The notes under the pieces were generated by a model. That model had not been told where the DNA came from and searched no databases. It worked only from the letters and a program-made list of their open reading frames with translations. Made by a program: the position numbers and the translations under genes. Positions 11,411-21,362 of a stretch of DNA of 64,000 nucleotides are shown one piece after another. The first letter of the stretch is position 1. The number at the start of each line of letters is the position of its first letter. This DNA is from Spirometra erinaceieuropaei (lineage: Eukaryota > Platyhelminthes > Cestoda > Diphyllobothriidea > Diphyllobothriidae), in NCBI GenBank assembly GCA_902702965.1, contig CACRXP010000066.1, positions 776,227 to 840,226 of the forward strand, written 5' to 3'.

Positions 11411-11828
11411 CGCCGATTAGCGTTCACCTCTCCGCGATTGACCGCCGGTGGGCTCGTGTCACCTTTGACCCCTTTACGGCCGTCGTAATTGTTGGCGAGC
11501 CAACATGCTTGTCGGCCTCCCCCTCGTCACTCAACGGACTGATCGGTTGTTAGGGCTCATGTGAGTTGATCTCAGCCTCGGGAGCGTCGCGGTGAGGTGG
11601 CGTCCCATGCTGGTCACATGACCTCCGACCGGCTTCTCTCCTATTTTCAGCTGGCATCGGCTGTCGGCCACGCGCGACTTTACTTGTCCGCACTGACTCG
11701 AGCCTTGTGCGTGGCGACTGGTAGGCGGGATGCAGATCTACGGCTCTATTGAGTGTGCCAGTCGAGGACCAACTTTCGAACATCAGTCTGGCCATCTTAT
11801 ATTTAGCTCGGCCGATTATCCTTGCCTT

Positions 11829-12317
11829 TTAAAAGGCGAAATTGTGGTTCTGCTGTTTGGCGTGGCCATAAACCATAGACAGCTTGTCCTTGCGGTTGAT
11901 CGCAAGCTGGTGCCCATGCAATCTTGTGCCAAGACGTTTGCCCATTTCGCCAGCATGCCTCGCATCACAGTCTCGGCATGGTATGCTGTAGACCACCGCT
12001 GATTGTTCTGTCACCGGGAGCGGGTCTTTGGGCCTCATTATTTGCTGTCTAATTGTGGACTCTGGCTTATGAGCCACACCAATCCCGAAAGGCTTCAGGA
12101 TTCCTGTCGTCGCCGCTGGTACTTTTTTAACATAAGGGATTGCGAACCAAAATTTCGGGTTTTGCCCGTCCGACCGCTCAGAGTGGGGCTTCCTAAGACA
12201 CTTGCGTATGAAGGACTTGGGATAACCGTTGGCTTTAAAACGTAAGTATTTAGTCTCCTCCTTTCTCCCGTTTTCGTTGCTGCAGTGTGTTTGGACGCGT
12301 TGGCAGAGGGTTCCCAC
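11829..12317 (-). pseudogene. PLE B linker and GIY-YIG endonuclease
   Basis: Reads VQTHCSNENGRKEE, KANGYPKSFIRKCL, FAIPYVKKV, KPFGIGVAHKPE and VVYSIPCRDCDARHAGEMGKRLGTR. The Cys-x2-Cys ahead of the GIY-YIG core is kept. The core itself reads AGEMGKR where related copies have VGETGKR. The frame stops at 11829 in a run AAAATTTCGCC, earlier than in the family, so the C-terminal end is missing or replaced. Confidence 0.8.
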
Positions 12318-12439
12318 ACAACTGCGTTTGTGACCAACGGGATGGTTGCCTCAGAAGTGGAGGATTCGCGTGGTGTTAGTTGCCTTACGGCAGACCGTTG
12401 TACATCCCGTCTTCCAGCTTTGTCACTTGTACGTCAAGG

Positions 12440-13706
12440 AAGGTCAACTGATTGTTGAGCTTTTCTTCCTTAGTAAACTGGATGTCGGGAAAGATTGAAT
12501 TCAACAGTGCTTTGAATGTCTGAACATCGCTCCTTTTGATGATGACGAAAGTGTCATTGACGTATCTGGCCCGGAACTTCGGGGGTACGAGCTGAAGATC
12601 AGTCGCTCGAACCTTTGCAAAACTGCTTTGGCAATTAATCCAGACAGAGGCGGGCCCATCGGTGTCGTCCTCTTTTGCGCGTAGACCTGGCCGTTGAATG
12701 TAAAGAACGTCTTAAGATATAGTTCTAGTAGGTCGATGATGTGAACTCGTTTGAGCTGTTGATCGGCCTCACCATACTTTTCCCGGAGAAAGCAGTCAAT
12801 AGTGTCGGTAGCCTGCGCGGGTGGGATGGAGGTGAATAATGAGATCACGTCGAATGACACCATCACCTCATCTGCCTCCACCTCGAGATGTTTTATGCGC
12901 GTCAAGAACTCTTCAGCCGACTGCACTGTCCACTCCGAATCCTTGGTAAGGAAACATAGTCGCTGGTACAGCCACTTCGACAACCCAAAGGTTGGAGTAC
13001 CACGTAAGGAGACGATGGGGCGTAGCGGCACCCCCTGCTTGTGGATCTTTGGTAGGCCGTAGAAGCGCGCCATCGCGGTATCACTGGCTTTCGCGGCCAA
13101 CGCTTCCCTTCTCGTAAGAGCTCCCGCCTTCCTCAGCTTGCCGATCGTAGTGTTTATGCTGTTTACGAGCTTTTTGAACTCGCTGACAGTCGATGGCGCA
13201 TAAGCTTCCTCGTCCATCAAGAGGTTGCCCAGTTTTGTACAGTACTCAGCCTTATCCATGACGACAGTCGAGCGCCCCTTGTCGGCGGGCAGGGTGACGA
13301 TATCCTTCATTTTTCGTATCTTCAGAAGTTCTCGATCTTCTGCTTTAGAAATCGTCGTCTGGCGTTTGTGTTGGAGGAGTAAGGTCGACACTTGTTGTCG
13401 CATGGCGTTTTTGCACTCCTCGTCTGCCTCACACTTCTGGAGCGCCGGTTCAAAGGATGAAATAAAGTCTTCTGGTTGAGCATCTCTTGTGCTGAACTTC
13501 GCGTCATAGGATAGAACCGCTAGTTGTTGCTGAGTGAAACGATGGGAGGACAAGCTGTGAACCAAGAGAACGTCCGTGGAGGGCTGCTTTGGCGGACTTA
13601 TTTTCTCAAATTTTCTAGACAACTGATCACGCAAATTGCGGTGACGCCGTGCACTGTTGAGAATTGCCGGTCTGAGGATTTCCAGCTCGTGTGCCGTAAA
13701 GATCAA
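12440..13706 (-). pseudogene. PLE B reverse transcriptase, frameshifted, YVND in place of YVDD
   Basis: The open frame 13706-12501 (401 codons) contains the PLE-specific LPADKGRSTVVMDKAEY motif near residue 140, YGLPKIHKQGVPLRPIVS, VSFDVISLFTSIP and TPMGPPLSGLIAKAVL. Near 12600 the sense continues in another frame as RYVNDTFVIIKR and FPDIQFTKEEK, down to about 12440. The aspartate pair of the catalytic motif is changed to Asn-Asp, which should abolish polymerisation. The region between about 12440 and 12330 carries a further frame break before the endonuclease frame. Confidence 0.85.
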
Positions 13707-13959
13707 CTGGCAAGTTGATAATTACTGCTCAATCATCTGGCGGTATTTGTGAATGCGAGCGTGGCGGTCTCGTATCAGCACTCTGATCATTTTTTTCTTG
13801 AAGTCTGCCATCGTCCGTTGGCAAAGTTTAGAGTACACAGGCGGTCTGTATCTGAGGCACTTTGGTAGGACGTTCTAATCAAGGCACCTGTGCAGGAATT
13901 TCAGCTGAGCGTATGTGGAGGACTCGATTCGCAAACGCCTCCCATCTGCGTGCTGAGCG

Positions 13960-14212
13960 CCCATGGCATACATCAATATAGGTAAAGATTCGAGGCCCAG
14001 TTATTGTGTCGCGTTCATCATCTCCCGAAGAAGACGAAGAAGAAGAGAGGGCGAATTCATGGACCAAATCGTACTTAAACTGACGTTTCGGAAACCCTCT
14101 CGTTTCCATCATCAGAGTAATTTGTTGGCTGTTCCTGCTGGTCTTGATTGTTTCAGCCTTGAGATCTGCCTGGTATTTTGTTCGTGCTCGAGGTACGAAC
14201 TATGACCTGCCC
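13960..14212 (-). repeat. PLE B upstream pseudo-LTR
   Basis: Nearly the same as 11160-11410 in the same orientation (shared CGAAGAAGACGAAGAAG, GAATTCATGGACCAAAT, GTTTCGGAAACCCTC and CTGGTATT blocks) and inverted relative to 15480-15690. It lies upstream of the RT frame on the minus strand and contains a hammerhead-like motif. Confidence 0.7.
14076..14120 (-). ncRNA. Hammerhead-ribozyme-like motif (PLE B upstream PLTR)
   Basis: On the minus strand: CTGATGA at 14115-14109, one unpaired T, stem II GGAAAC/GTTTCC closed by a short loop, GAAAC at 14089-14085, then GTCA. This matches the CUGAUGA-stem II-GAAA core, with cleavage expected after GUC. Stem III would have to be the palindrome ACGU, which can only pair between two molecules. 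Hammerheads of this minimal type have been reported from Penelope-like elements. The extra base between CUGAUGA and stem II is present in all copies here. Confidence 0.65.
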
Positions 14213-14244
14213 GTTCGCACAACTTATTTTAAGCCAACGGTTAT

Positions 14245-15037
14245 CCCAAGTCCTTCATACGCAAGTGTCTTAGGAAGCCCCACCCTGAGCGGTCGGACGG
14301 GCAAAACCTGAAATTTTGGCTCGCAATCCCTTATGTGAAAAACGTGTCAGAGGCGACGGCAGGAATCCTGAAGCCGGCTAGATCGCAGTTGGTAGCCCGG
14401 AATGGGAAGCGGACGGCGACCTTAACCTTAATTCCCACCTTAACCCTAACCGTTACCGTTAACCCTATCGGCAACCCTAACCCTAACTCTAGCCGAAATC
14501 TTAAACGTAACCATAGCCCTTAGACATAGCCGTAACTGAGAAGCATAACCGTATTACTGGAACCTATTCGTACGCTCAAACCCTAACCATAACTTGAAAA
14601 CCTAAGCCTAAAGGCATAACCCTAACCGGAAAATCAGAAACCATTAACCGGTACCCTAATCCTAACCTCAAACGTAAACCAAATGGGTCAGATGTGATTA
14701 TGGAGCCCCACAAATTAACCCCAGTAAAAAAATCCGCAAGCCACCTGTAATGCGGGTCCGGGCTACCAACTGGGATCTAGCCCTGAAGCCTTTCGGGATC
14801 GGAGTGGCTCATAAGCCAGAGTCAACAATTAGACAGCAAATAATGAGGCCCAAAGACCCGCTCCCTGTGACGGAACAGTCAGCGGTGGTCTACAGCATAC
14901 CATGCCGAGACTGTGATGCGAGGCATGTTGGTGAAACGGGCAAACGCCTTGGCACAAGATTGCTTGAGCACCAGCCTGCAATCAACCGCAAGGACAAGCT
15001 ATGGTTTATGGCCACGTCGAACAGCAGAACCAAAATT
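14245..15037 (+). pseudogene. PLE C GIY-YIG coding remnant, split by an insertion
   Basis: Before the insertion the sequence reads AIPYVKNVSEATAGILK; after it, PFGIGVAHKPESTIRQQ and VVYSIPCRDCDARHVGETGKRLGTR, so the core VGETGKR is intact here, unlike in element B. The two halves are separated only by the 407-bp TIR element and its 8-bp target duplication. An upstream frame break lies at about 14312. The frame ends at about 15037 in the same AAAATTT context as element B. Confidence 0.75.
14376..14782. mobile_element. Small TIR element carrying telomere-like repeats, copy 1 (407 bp)
   Basis: Left end GGCTAGATCGCAGTTGGTAG continues to 14397; the right end 14761-14782 is its reverse complement with one mismatch over 22 bp. 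The flanks are CTGAAGCC at 14368-14375 and again at 14783-14790, an exact 8-bp target-site duplication, and removing the insert restores the PLE reading ILK-PFG. The interior is mostly degenerate CCCTAA-type units on the plus strand (14420-14680). There is no coding capacity. The 8-bp duplication fits hAT-, Merlin- or P-type transposition. Confidence 0.8.
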
Positions 15038-15546
15038 TAGCCTTTTAAAAGGCAAGGATAATCGGCTGAGCCAATGATAAGATGGCCAGACTGACGTTCG
15101 AAAGTTGGTCCTCGACTGGCACACTCAACAGAGCCGTAGATCTGCATCCCGCCTACCAGGCGCCACGCACAAGGCTCGAGTCAGTGAGGACAAGTAAAGT
15201 CGCGCGTGGCCGACAGCCGATGCCAGCTGAAAATAGGAGGGAAGCCGGTCGGAGGTCATTTGACCAGCATGGGACGCCACCTCACCTCACCTCATTGACA
15301 TGAGCCCTAACAACCGATCAGTCCGTTGAGTGACGAGGGGGAGGCCGACAAGCATGTTGGCTCGCCAACAATTACGACGGCCGTAAAGGGGTCAAAGGTG
15401 ACACGAGCCCACCGGCGGTCAATCGCGGAGAGGTTAACGCTAACCGGCGGCGAACAGGCAGGTCATAGTTCGTGTCTCGAGCACGGACATAATGCCGGAC
15501 AGGTATCAAAGCTGAAGCAATCAAGACCAGCAGGAACAACCAACAC

Positions 15547-15592
15547 ATTACTCTGATTATGGAAACGAGAGGGTTTCCGAAACGTCAGTTCA
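15547..15592 (+). ncRNA. Hammerhead-like motif with mutated core (PLE C PLTR)
   Basis: CTGATTA at 15553-15559 (the invariant G of CUGAUGA is changed to T), one spacer base, stem II GGAAAC/GTTTCC, then GAAAC and GTCA at 15579-15587. Stem pairing is intact, but the core change should prevent cleavage. Confidence 0.6.
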
Positions 15593-15771
15593 AATACAAT
15601 TTGGTCCATGAATTCACCCCCTCTTCTTCTTCTTTGGGACAGGATGAAGGCGACTTTATATCTGGACCTCGAGTCTTTACCCATATCGATTGTTCGACAT
15701 GGTTATATAGGAATATGTATAGTGTCTATCATCCCCCGAGAGGGCGATTTCATGGACTAAGTCGTATTAGC

Positions 15772-15815
15772 ACTGACATTTCGGAAACTCGTTCCCATCA
15801 CCGAGTCGTTAGCTG
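15772..15815 (-). ncRNA. Decayed hammerhead-like motif (PLE D)
   Basis: On the minus strand: CGGTGATGGGAACGAGTTTCCGAAATGTCAG-like order, kept here as GGTGATG, GGGAAC, GTTTCC and GAAATGTCA. The CUGAUGA core and the CGUC site both carry changes, so it is only a relic, but its position in the PLTR matches the other elements. Confidence 0.4.
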
Positions 15816-16312
15816 GCTTTTCCTGCTGGCCCTGATTTGTTCAGCCTTACCGCCTACCACGTATTATAACCGTGCTCAGCGCACGTACGTTGGCTAGCCT
15901 GTTTTCTATTGGCTGGCTGTAGCCTCTGACTTCAACCATTGGCGGACTTGCGTCCACCTCGCGGCTGTTGTGCTTGTCACTGTGTCGACGTGCTCGTCGG
16001 TATCTCCTTGTCAGAAAGCGGACTGGTCGATCGTTGTGGCTCAGGCGGGGAGTTTTCGGCCTTGCCAGTACGTCCATGTGACAATGTGCCACGCCGGTCA
16101 CATGACATTCTGTCGGCGCCTTCTCTTTTCTCCGAGAGCGCCCGCAGTCGGTCCCGAGTGACTTTTTCATCCGTCTGGACTGACTCGAGCCTTGTGCGGA
16201 GAGCCTCAAGCTACCGTGGTAGTGCAGGATCTTGCGCGTATTGGTGGCCGTCGTTTTTAGGTCCCAGTTGGGTTTCCAGTAGACGAGAACGTCCGGGAAC
16301 GGCAATTGGTTA

Positions 16313-16977
16313 GGTAAGATCGCAGTTGGTAGCCAGAAATTATACGGTGATACTGTTGACGTGCGTACTTGTCATCAGTAGGTGTGCTTACCTTGTCTAG
16401 GGAACTTGTTATCAGAAGGTGTGCTCTTACTGAGTTGGGCAGGTCGCCCGTTTCGGCCAGGCTGTTGGGTTTAATTAGGGTTAGGGTTCGGCGTAGGTTA
16501 CGTTTTAGGATTGGCGTTTGCTTTTTGGGGTCAGGTTTCGGTGTTAGGGTTAGGGTTTAGGTTCCCGTTAGGGTTAGGTTTAAGGTTAGAGTTAGGGTCA
16601 GGCTTAAGGCTAGGGCTAGAGTTAAGGCTAGGGTTAGGGTCAAGTTTAGGGTTAGGGTTATGGCTAAGTTTTGGGTTAGCGTTGGGTTTTGGGATTTTGG
16701 TTACGTTTCGGTTTTTAGGCTTAGGGTTAAACTTTACGGTTGTGGTCAAGGTTGGATTTTAGGGTCAAACGCAGGGTTTAGATTCCTGCCATTACTCCAC
16801 CTACCTAGAACTTCCCAGCACTTTTTCTGTTAACTTTACTTTTACCCAGAAACTCCAGCATGCCTCTACCGGCCCTTCTTTTTACCCCACCCATATAACC
16901 CCCGTTCCCCCCACTCCCGTACGACAGGGACCCGGTTGTCCGCCTCCCCATTCCTGGCTACCAACTGCGATCTAACC
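16313..16977. mobile_element. Small TIR element carrying telomere-like repeats, copy 2 (665 bp)
   Basis: Ends are GGTAAGATCGCAGTTGGTAG (running to 16334) and, inverted, 16956-16977; both match copy 1 at nearly all of 22 positions. Next to the right end the sequence ATGGGGAGGCGGAC (read inward on the minus strand) matches ATGGGAAGCGGAC beside the left end of copy 1, so copy 2 is the same element in reverse orientation. The interior 16465-16770 is degenerate TTAGGG on the plus strand. It splits the PLE D coding region. No clear target duplication remains. Confidence 0.75.
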
Positions 16978-17940
16978 GCTGATTTCTGTTTCCGCCTCCA
17001 TTGTGAACTGAATGTAGGGGAACGCAGAATTCAGGACACTATGTAATTCCTGGACCATTTTGCGCTTGACGATGACGAAGGTGTCGTCAACATATCTATT
17101 TCGAAATTTTGGTCTGTAAGGCTGCGCTTTGCTCTGGTAGTTATTATGCGCGGTTTGTGCCGTTTGGAGAACCGCCTCTGCTATGAAGCCCAAGAGCGGC
17201 GGTCCCACTGACGCCCACTTCGCCTGCCCCTACACTATCTCTTCGAAGGTGGAGTCTCAGTTTCAACGTCTCTCCTCTCGCGTCCTACTGGCCCTCGAAC
17301 AGTTCGCTGGCCGTTTCGACCGTCAGGTCTTGTGAGCTCAAAGTTAAGAGGAAGTCAAGGTCAAGTGGCAGGAAGAACTGTGTGGGTGAACATACTGTCG
17401 TAGCCCCGTCCGAGGCGAGAGACCCCAGTTTTCGGAATAGCCAGATTATGACTTCGTGCGTTGCGCAATGATACAATTGGCCGGAGGGGGACACCAATCT
17501 TGTGTTCGCTTGCTAGTCCGCAGAACTTTGCTGCGGCCGCGTCTGTTGGTGCAATGGCCAGTTTTACCAACCTATTGCCTTGCTCGTCTACATGTTGGTG
17601 AGGGTCTTGTCCAGTTGCGTCACCGGCTCCCGCATCGATTCACCGTCAAATGACAGGTACGCCTGTCGGTCCTGGAGTAGGGTGTTGGCGTTCTGAGTGT
17701 AGTCGGCCTTATCCAGCACAGCTGCGAAACGTCCTTTGCCTGCTGGCAGTACCACCGTGCTGGTGTCAGTCCCCCGATCCTTGAGAGTGCTCTGCTCTGG
17801 TAATTATTGTGCGCAGTTTGTGCGCCATCACCAAGGCGGTTGCCTGCTGCCGAATAAGATGCTTTGTCTCGTCGGACTTCCCGGTTTGTTTGAGAATCGA
17901 CTCGACTGTGGCCACTAGATTGATCTGTGATGTTCATGTA
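16978..17940 (-). pseudogene. PLE D reverse transcriptase remnants
   Basis: In shifting frames: LPAGKGRFAAVLDKADY near 17755-17705 (the DKG motif of PLEs with Asp changed to Gly), FCGLASEHKIGVPLRPIVS near 17530-17475, MGPPLLGFIAEAVL near 17208-17167 and NRYVDDTFVIVKRK near 17100-17060. It ends in QFTMEAETEIS at the insertion point, and the expected next residues, QLPFPDVLVYWK, appear on the other side of the insertion at about 16308-16270. Several frameshifts and stops are present. Confidence 0.75.
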
Positions 17941-18159
17941 GGCTTTTGTGAAGACAAATAAGTCAGAGGACAGGACGCGCTCCTCAGTATTTACTTTAAG
18001 GACCCTTATATCCTTTGGAGGAATCCCTGGGAATTACAGGTGCTGTAGTTTGATCCCTCAGTTAAGTACTTTAAATGTCTGTACAAAGACTTGGCAATTT
18101 AAGCGTTTCACTGGCTAGCGCAACACGCTGGTCAGATTGGCAAAGTTGAGAGATCCGGG

Positions 18160-18500
18160 TTGGTGATTTGAAAAAGAAGATGAGCTCACCAGAACGGGTT
18201 TATTTAGATGCTGACGTTTCGAAGAGCTTGGTCGGCTCTGCATTGTCAAAGCGTAAAATGCACTTAATCGACCAGAAATCCCGAGTGACACGTCACGTTG
18301 GTCGGCCTCGTGCTGATCGATTTTTCTCTCTCGCTGCCACGGCCTCTCGGGGAAAGGTTGATGGGCGTTTTGTCTACGTGCTTTGTGAGTCACCATTCCG
18401 TCGGGGCGAGATGATTGAACCCTTGTCGGGTGGTCGGTGCGGCGGTTCTTGTTCTTCCTCACCGAATAAACTCGCCGTCGGGCTATCTCCGTACGGTCTT
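18160..18500 (-). repeat. Isolated PLTR-like fragment with decayed hammerhead motif
   Basis: Minus-strand order at 18250-18206: TTTGACAATG, then AGAGC/GCTCT pairing, TTCGAAACGTCAGC. The GAAAC-GTCA half is perfect, the CUGAUGA half is damaged. The surrounding 340 nt resembles no other copy closely and may be the terminal repeat of a further PLE subfamily. No coding sequence is attached. Confidence 0.35.
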
Positions 18501-18834
18501 CTTAAGTCCAGATTGGTTGTTTGGTCCTGAGCTCTACGATTGTGATGATACATGCTAGTACTGATTTAGGCTCTTCAGATAAGAGTTTAATCTTTAATAC
18601 CGTTGACTTCAGTCTTCCCTCAAACGGTATTTTTCTCCCACCGTGCATCTGCATTCCTGTGTCTGTGACAGCAGTGGAGATCACCAGCTGCAGGGTCGGA
18701 CAGTGCCTCCCTATGTCTCCTTAAATCTCGTTGTTTCCAGATGACAACTCGACCATCGTCAATAAAAGCGAAGAGACGAGTCGCAGGAAGCAGTCTTGAA
18801 AAAGGAGATACGATCGCTGGGACAAGAGCTTTAT

Positions 18835-18866
18835 TAGCCTGACGTTTCGGATTCCTGCTCGAACCT
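18835..18866 (-). ncRNA. Half hammerhead motif (PLE E 3' region)
   Basis: The strand GAATCC-GAAAC-GTCAGG is intact next to AATAAAGCTCTTGTCCC, as at 22.8 kb, but the CUGAUGA side is replaced by unrelated sequence. Inactive remnant. Confidence 0.5.
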
Positions 18867-19039
18867 GACGTAAGTTATGTCGTTCCCGCGAACTAACGTA
18901 CTACGGCTTACTAACCTCATAAACGGAGAGGCAACAGCAGATACGGGGGGAATCATGCATAAGGGGCTGCAGTGTTTATAGGATGCAGTAGCCATGCTAC
19001 CCCATACCTATGAATATTCACGGCTCCCCACCCCATTCA

Positions 19040-20035
19040 TCAGGGATTGTTGCACGTGGAGTGACGGCCGACATTGGCGTCGTTAATTGCTGCAATTTCA
19101 TCACGTGCGTTGAATGTTGGTGTGATGATTGCTCGACCATCTGACGCGCTGACCCTGGTGTTGGGAAAAGTGTTCACCCGTGCGATCCCCGCGTGGCCAA
19201 TTACTCCGCCTAGGCGAAGTCTCAGCACCGAGTATGGAATGGGAAGATCATTGCACTTGTTAATGGGCTGGGGGCCAGTAAATTATGACTCAAGCAACTC
19301 CCAGCTCACGCGGTTGTCACCTCTTGCGAGAATTTCGGCCTCGTCAAATTTGAATGTGTGGCCGGAACCCGTTGTATGAGCCGCAACTTGAGAGCTAGCG
19401 TCATTTCTCCGCACTGTTGCAGCGTGTTCGGCCATTCGCGTCCGGAGCTGTCTTCCGGTTTCTCCGACGTAGTTGCTTTGTCCGCAACTGCAATAGATCC
19501 GATAAAAGACTCCAGGCGTTTCTTGTCGTGGCAGCGGGTCTTTCGCTTTCATTACCTGACGCTTGATGGTTGCCTCCAGTCTGTGTGCAACTCCAATTCC
19601 AAGTGGTGTGAGAAGGCGGCCGACAGCTTCCGAAACATTCTTGACATACGGAAACGCTCGCCAAAATTTGGTGTCCGTGCAGTTAGGCCTTTCGTGCCTT
19701 TTGCGCATGCACCGGTTGACGACGTTTTGCGGGTAGCCATTGGCTTTGAAGACCCGTCGGAGGTATTGTAGTTCAGCAATCTTGTCTTCCGGCTCACTGC
19801 AGTGCGTTTCGACACGCGTCCTTACACAACTGCGTTTGTGGCTGATTGGGTGGTTGCTGTTGAAGTTCAGTAAATGCATCGTATTTGTTGCTTTCCTGAA
19901 CACCTTGGTCTTTAGTCCGCCGCAATCTTTGCGGCATACGAGGACATCCAGGAAGGCCAGCTGGTTGTTCTCTTCCTCCTCCATCGTAAATTGTATGTCC
20001 GGGAAGACCGCAATCAGATGTTCCTTGAATGTCAA
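19040..20035 (-). pseudogene. PLE E RT end, linker and GIY-YIG endonuclease
   Basis: It begins with TFKEHLIAVFPDIQFTMEE just downstream of the expected YVDD position. Then LAFLDVLVCRK, ATNTMHLLNFNSNHPISHK, FKANGYPQNVVNRCM, FWRAFPYVKNVSEAV, PLGIGVAHR, FYRIYCSCGQSNYVGETGR and RTRMAEHAATVRRND. The frame reaches TAA at 19283-19285 after SWELLES. The same frame then continues (FTGPQPINKCNDLP and onward) to 19040, so the TAA looks like a single nonsense change inside a protein ending near 19040. The tail INKCND matches the usual end of the GIY-YIG domain. Confidence 0.8.
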
Positions 20036-20089
20036 AACCTGATCCCGATCGATAACGACGTGTCCCCTTCTTCAAGTTTGACCATCGTT

Positions 20090-20400
20090 GCTGCGAAGAG
20101 TGAGAGCAGACACGGTGACTTTCGCGGCATCTACCACACTCTTCCCTCCGTCACCTGGGCCCTGTGTCAAAAAGACCGGAGGCGGGAGAGGGCGCAGGTG
20201 GCTGGCACGACTGAACCCGCACCTAAGCGTACCACCACACTCCCTAGTCCACAAAAACACTTGATCAGGATTTTAACCAACAACAACGGGTCAAAAAGAG
20301 GAGGATGACTGGGCAACCATGCACAAGATCTGTTCACCGAGCGGGAGTGAATCTGCCGGCAGGGGACCAGGCCCTATTCTCAGATAATTCCTGTTTTGAC
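20090..20400 (+). repeat. GC-rich SINE-like dispersed repeat, copy 1
   Basis: Shares GCATCTACC, CCGGAGGCGGGAGAGGGCGC and CAACAACAAC blocks with 26130-26560, 34440-34790, 40660-40860, 41890-42335 and 53605-53770. A C-rich tract and the GGCGGGAGAGGG tract form a potential hairpin. No coding capacity. Confidence 0.6.
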
Positions 20401-20849
20401 AAACCTCATTAACACGTGTTTCCCGCAGCCCGAGGTCCGTGGCGATTGGCGCTCAGTAAGACTCAATCCTCCCTCAAAAATCTACAAATTTTGGCCCTGA
20501 ATCTTTCCGTCTAGTTGACTGATCTTCCGCACTCCTGTAGCTCGCTGAACGAGTTGCCTTATATTCTATTATGCCATCCTATTCCAAATTCTCTGACACA
20601 TATAAGGCCTGGCATAGTACCCTAGACGCCGTTGCTCTAGTGGTCCACTCTAGTTAGGGTTTGCCGTGGTTGCGCATGTACATTTCTCGACTATTCCTCT
20701 GCCTTCAGTACTTTCATGCCCAATCTCTTCACCAAAACATGTACATGGGGCTCTCTCAGCTGGGCTGTTTCTTGCTTTATTTTACTTTCTGCTCTCAATT
20801 TGTCCATCCCGGCAGGCAGAAATCTATTGTCCTTCCCTAAAAAATGTGG

Positions 20850-21290
20850 AGTCCGTCAGCATCCCATTTTATCCCCCATCCTCTTCTGAGATCACCAAAT
20901 GACTGTCTGTGCGTAAATGACATGGTCGTCCATTCTTTCGAAAATCAGACTCATCTCCAATTTCTGAAGGATGGCTTGGATCACGTCTCTGCATGGTCAT
21001 TGAAAAGTGGTCTTCTGCTTAGCAGTCAGAAATCGGTCCAGTATGTGCTTTGACTGCGGTCCTCTCTCATTTCTGAATTCTTGGGCATTCTTCCCAATGA
21101 TGAATCTTCTATCCGGTACCATGGCGTCACTCTATCGACAAAACTCCCATTCTATTTTCATATTGAAACTTTTTCGCTAAAACTCATAAACTCGTTTATA
21201 ACGTCAGCCGCTATCTTTCCTGTCTCACAACTTAACTCCTGGTCTGGGAATTTGCAGATGATTACATTCTCTCCCTCTCCCGTTCCTTTT
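20850..21290 (+). pseudogene. Degenerate LINE reverse transcriptase fragment (Jockey-like)
   Basis: The text CVNDMVVHSFENQTHLQFL, then HVSAWSLKSGLLLSSQKSV, matches the RT palm end (FADD-type motif, then the W-x3-NGL-x-L-x3-KS block) of Jockey/CR1-type LINEs. In another frame SIRYHGVTLSTKLPFYFHI matches the following IKYLGV-type block. Several stops and shifts are present. The catalytic aspartates read ND instead of DD. Confidence 0.5.
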
Positions 21291-21362
21291 ATTGTTTACC
21301 TCTTATTTTACCTGTTTTGCTTTAAAAAATCCGTTAATTTTAAAAAAAGTACTCCGAATGCT

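Larger units (their letters stand above)
11160..14212 (-). mobile_element. Penelope-like element B with PLTRs and hammerhead-like motifs
   Basis: A minus-strand element carries an RT region (13706 to about 12440), a GIY-YIG region (12317-11829), a 3' tail (about 11829-11411) and a directly repeated terminal sequence at 13960-14212 and 11160-11410. The direct terminal repeats and the ribozyme-like motif in each fit the pseudo-LTR structure of PLEs. The 3' copy has an extra block of about 55 nt (near 11270-11325) not found in the 5' copy. The coding region is frameshifted and the RT active site is mutated, so the copy is dead. The next element (C) starts immediately beyond it in opposite orientation. 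Confidence 0.8.
14245..15690 (+). mobile_element. Penelope-like element C, 5' truncated, inverted relative to element B
   Basis: The plus-strand coding part starts at about 14245 (KANGYPKSFIRKCL-like) and runs through the linker and GIY-YIG domain to about 15037. It is followed by a tail (15040-15480) matching the element B tail in inverse orientation, and by a PLTR at 15480-15690 with a hammerhead-like motif. The reverse transcriptase part is absent. It is interrupted at 14376-14782 by a TIR element. Together with element B it forms long inverted repeats. Confidence 0.75.
15700..17940 (-). mobile_element. Penelope-like element D, decayed, interrupted by the telomere-like TIR element
   Basis: Minus-strand coding remnants run from 17940 to 16978 and resume at 16312 after a 665-bp insertion. 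A PLTR-like 3' end lies at 15700-15890 (shared ATCATCCCCCGA, CATGGACTAAGTCG, TTTCGGAAACTCG and CCTGCTGGCCCTGA blocks with element B). The tail at 15900-16230 resembles the B and C tails at lower identity, so D is a related but older or separate subfamily. Confidence 0.65.
18780..20035 (-). mobile_element. Penelope-like element E, 5' truncated
   Basis: The minus-strand coding region 20035-19040 is followed by a 3' region to about 18780 that ends in half of a hammerhead-like motif (18866-18835) with the same flank (GACAAGAGCTTTATTA) as the one at 22.8 kb. The RT is cut off just after the catalytic motif. Confidence 0.75.

Noticed and set aside
14420..14680. A genuine chromosome end or internal telomere fusion
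   Set aside because: The tract is bounded by terminal inverted repeats and an 8-bp target duplication inside a PLE gene, so transposition explains it better.
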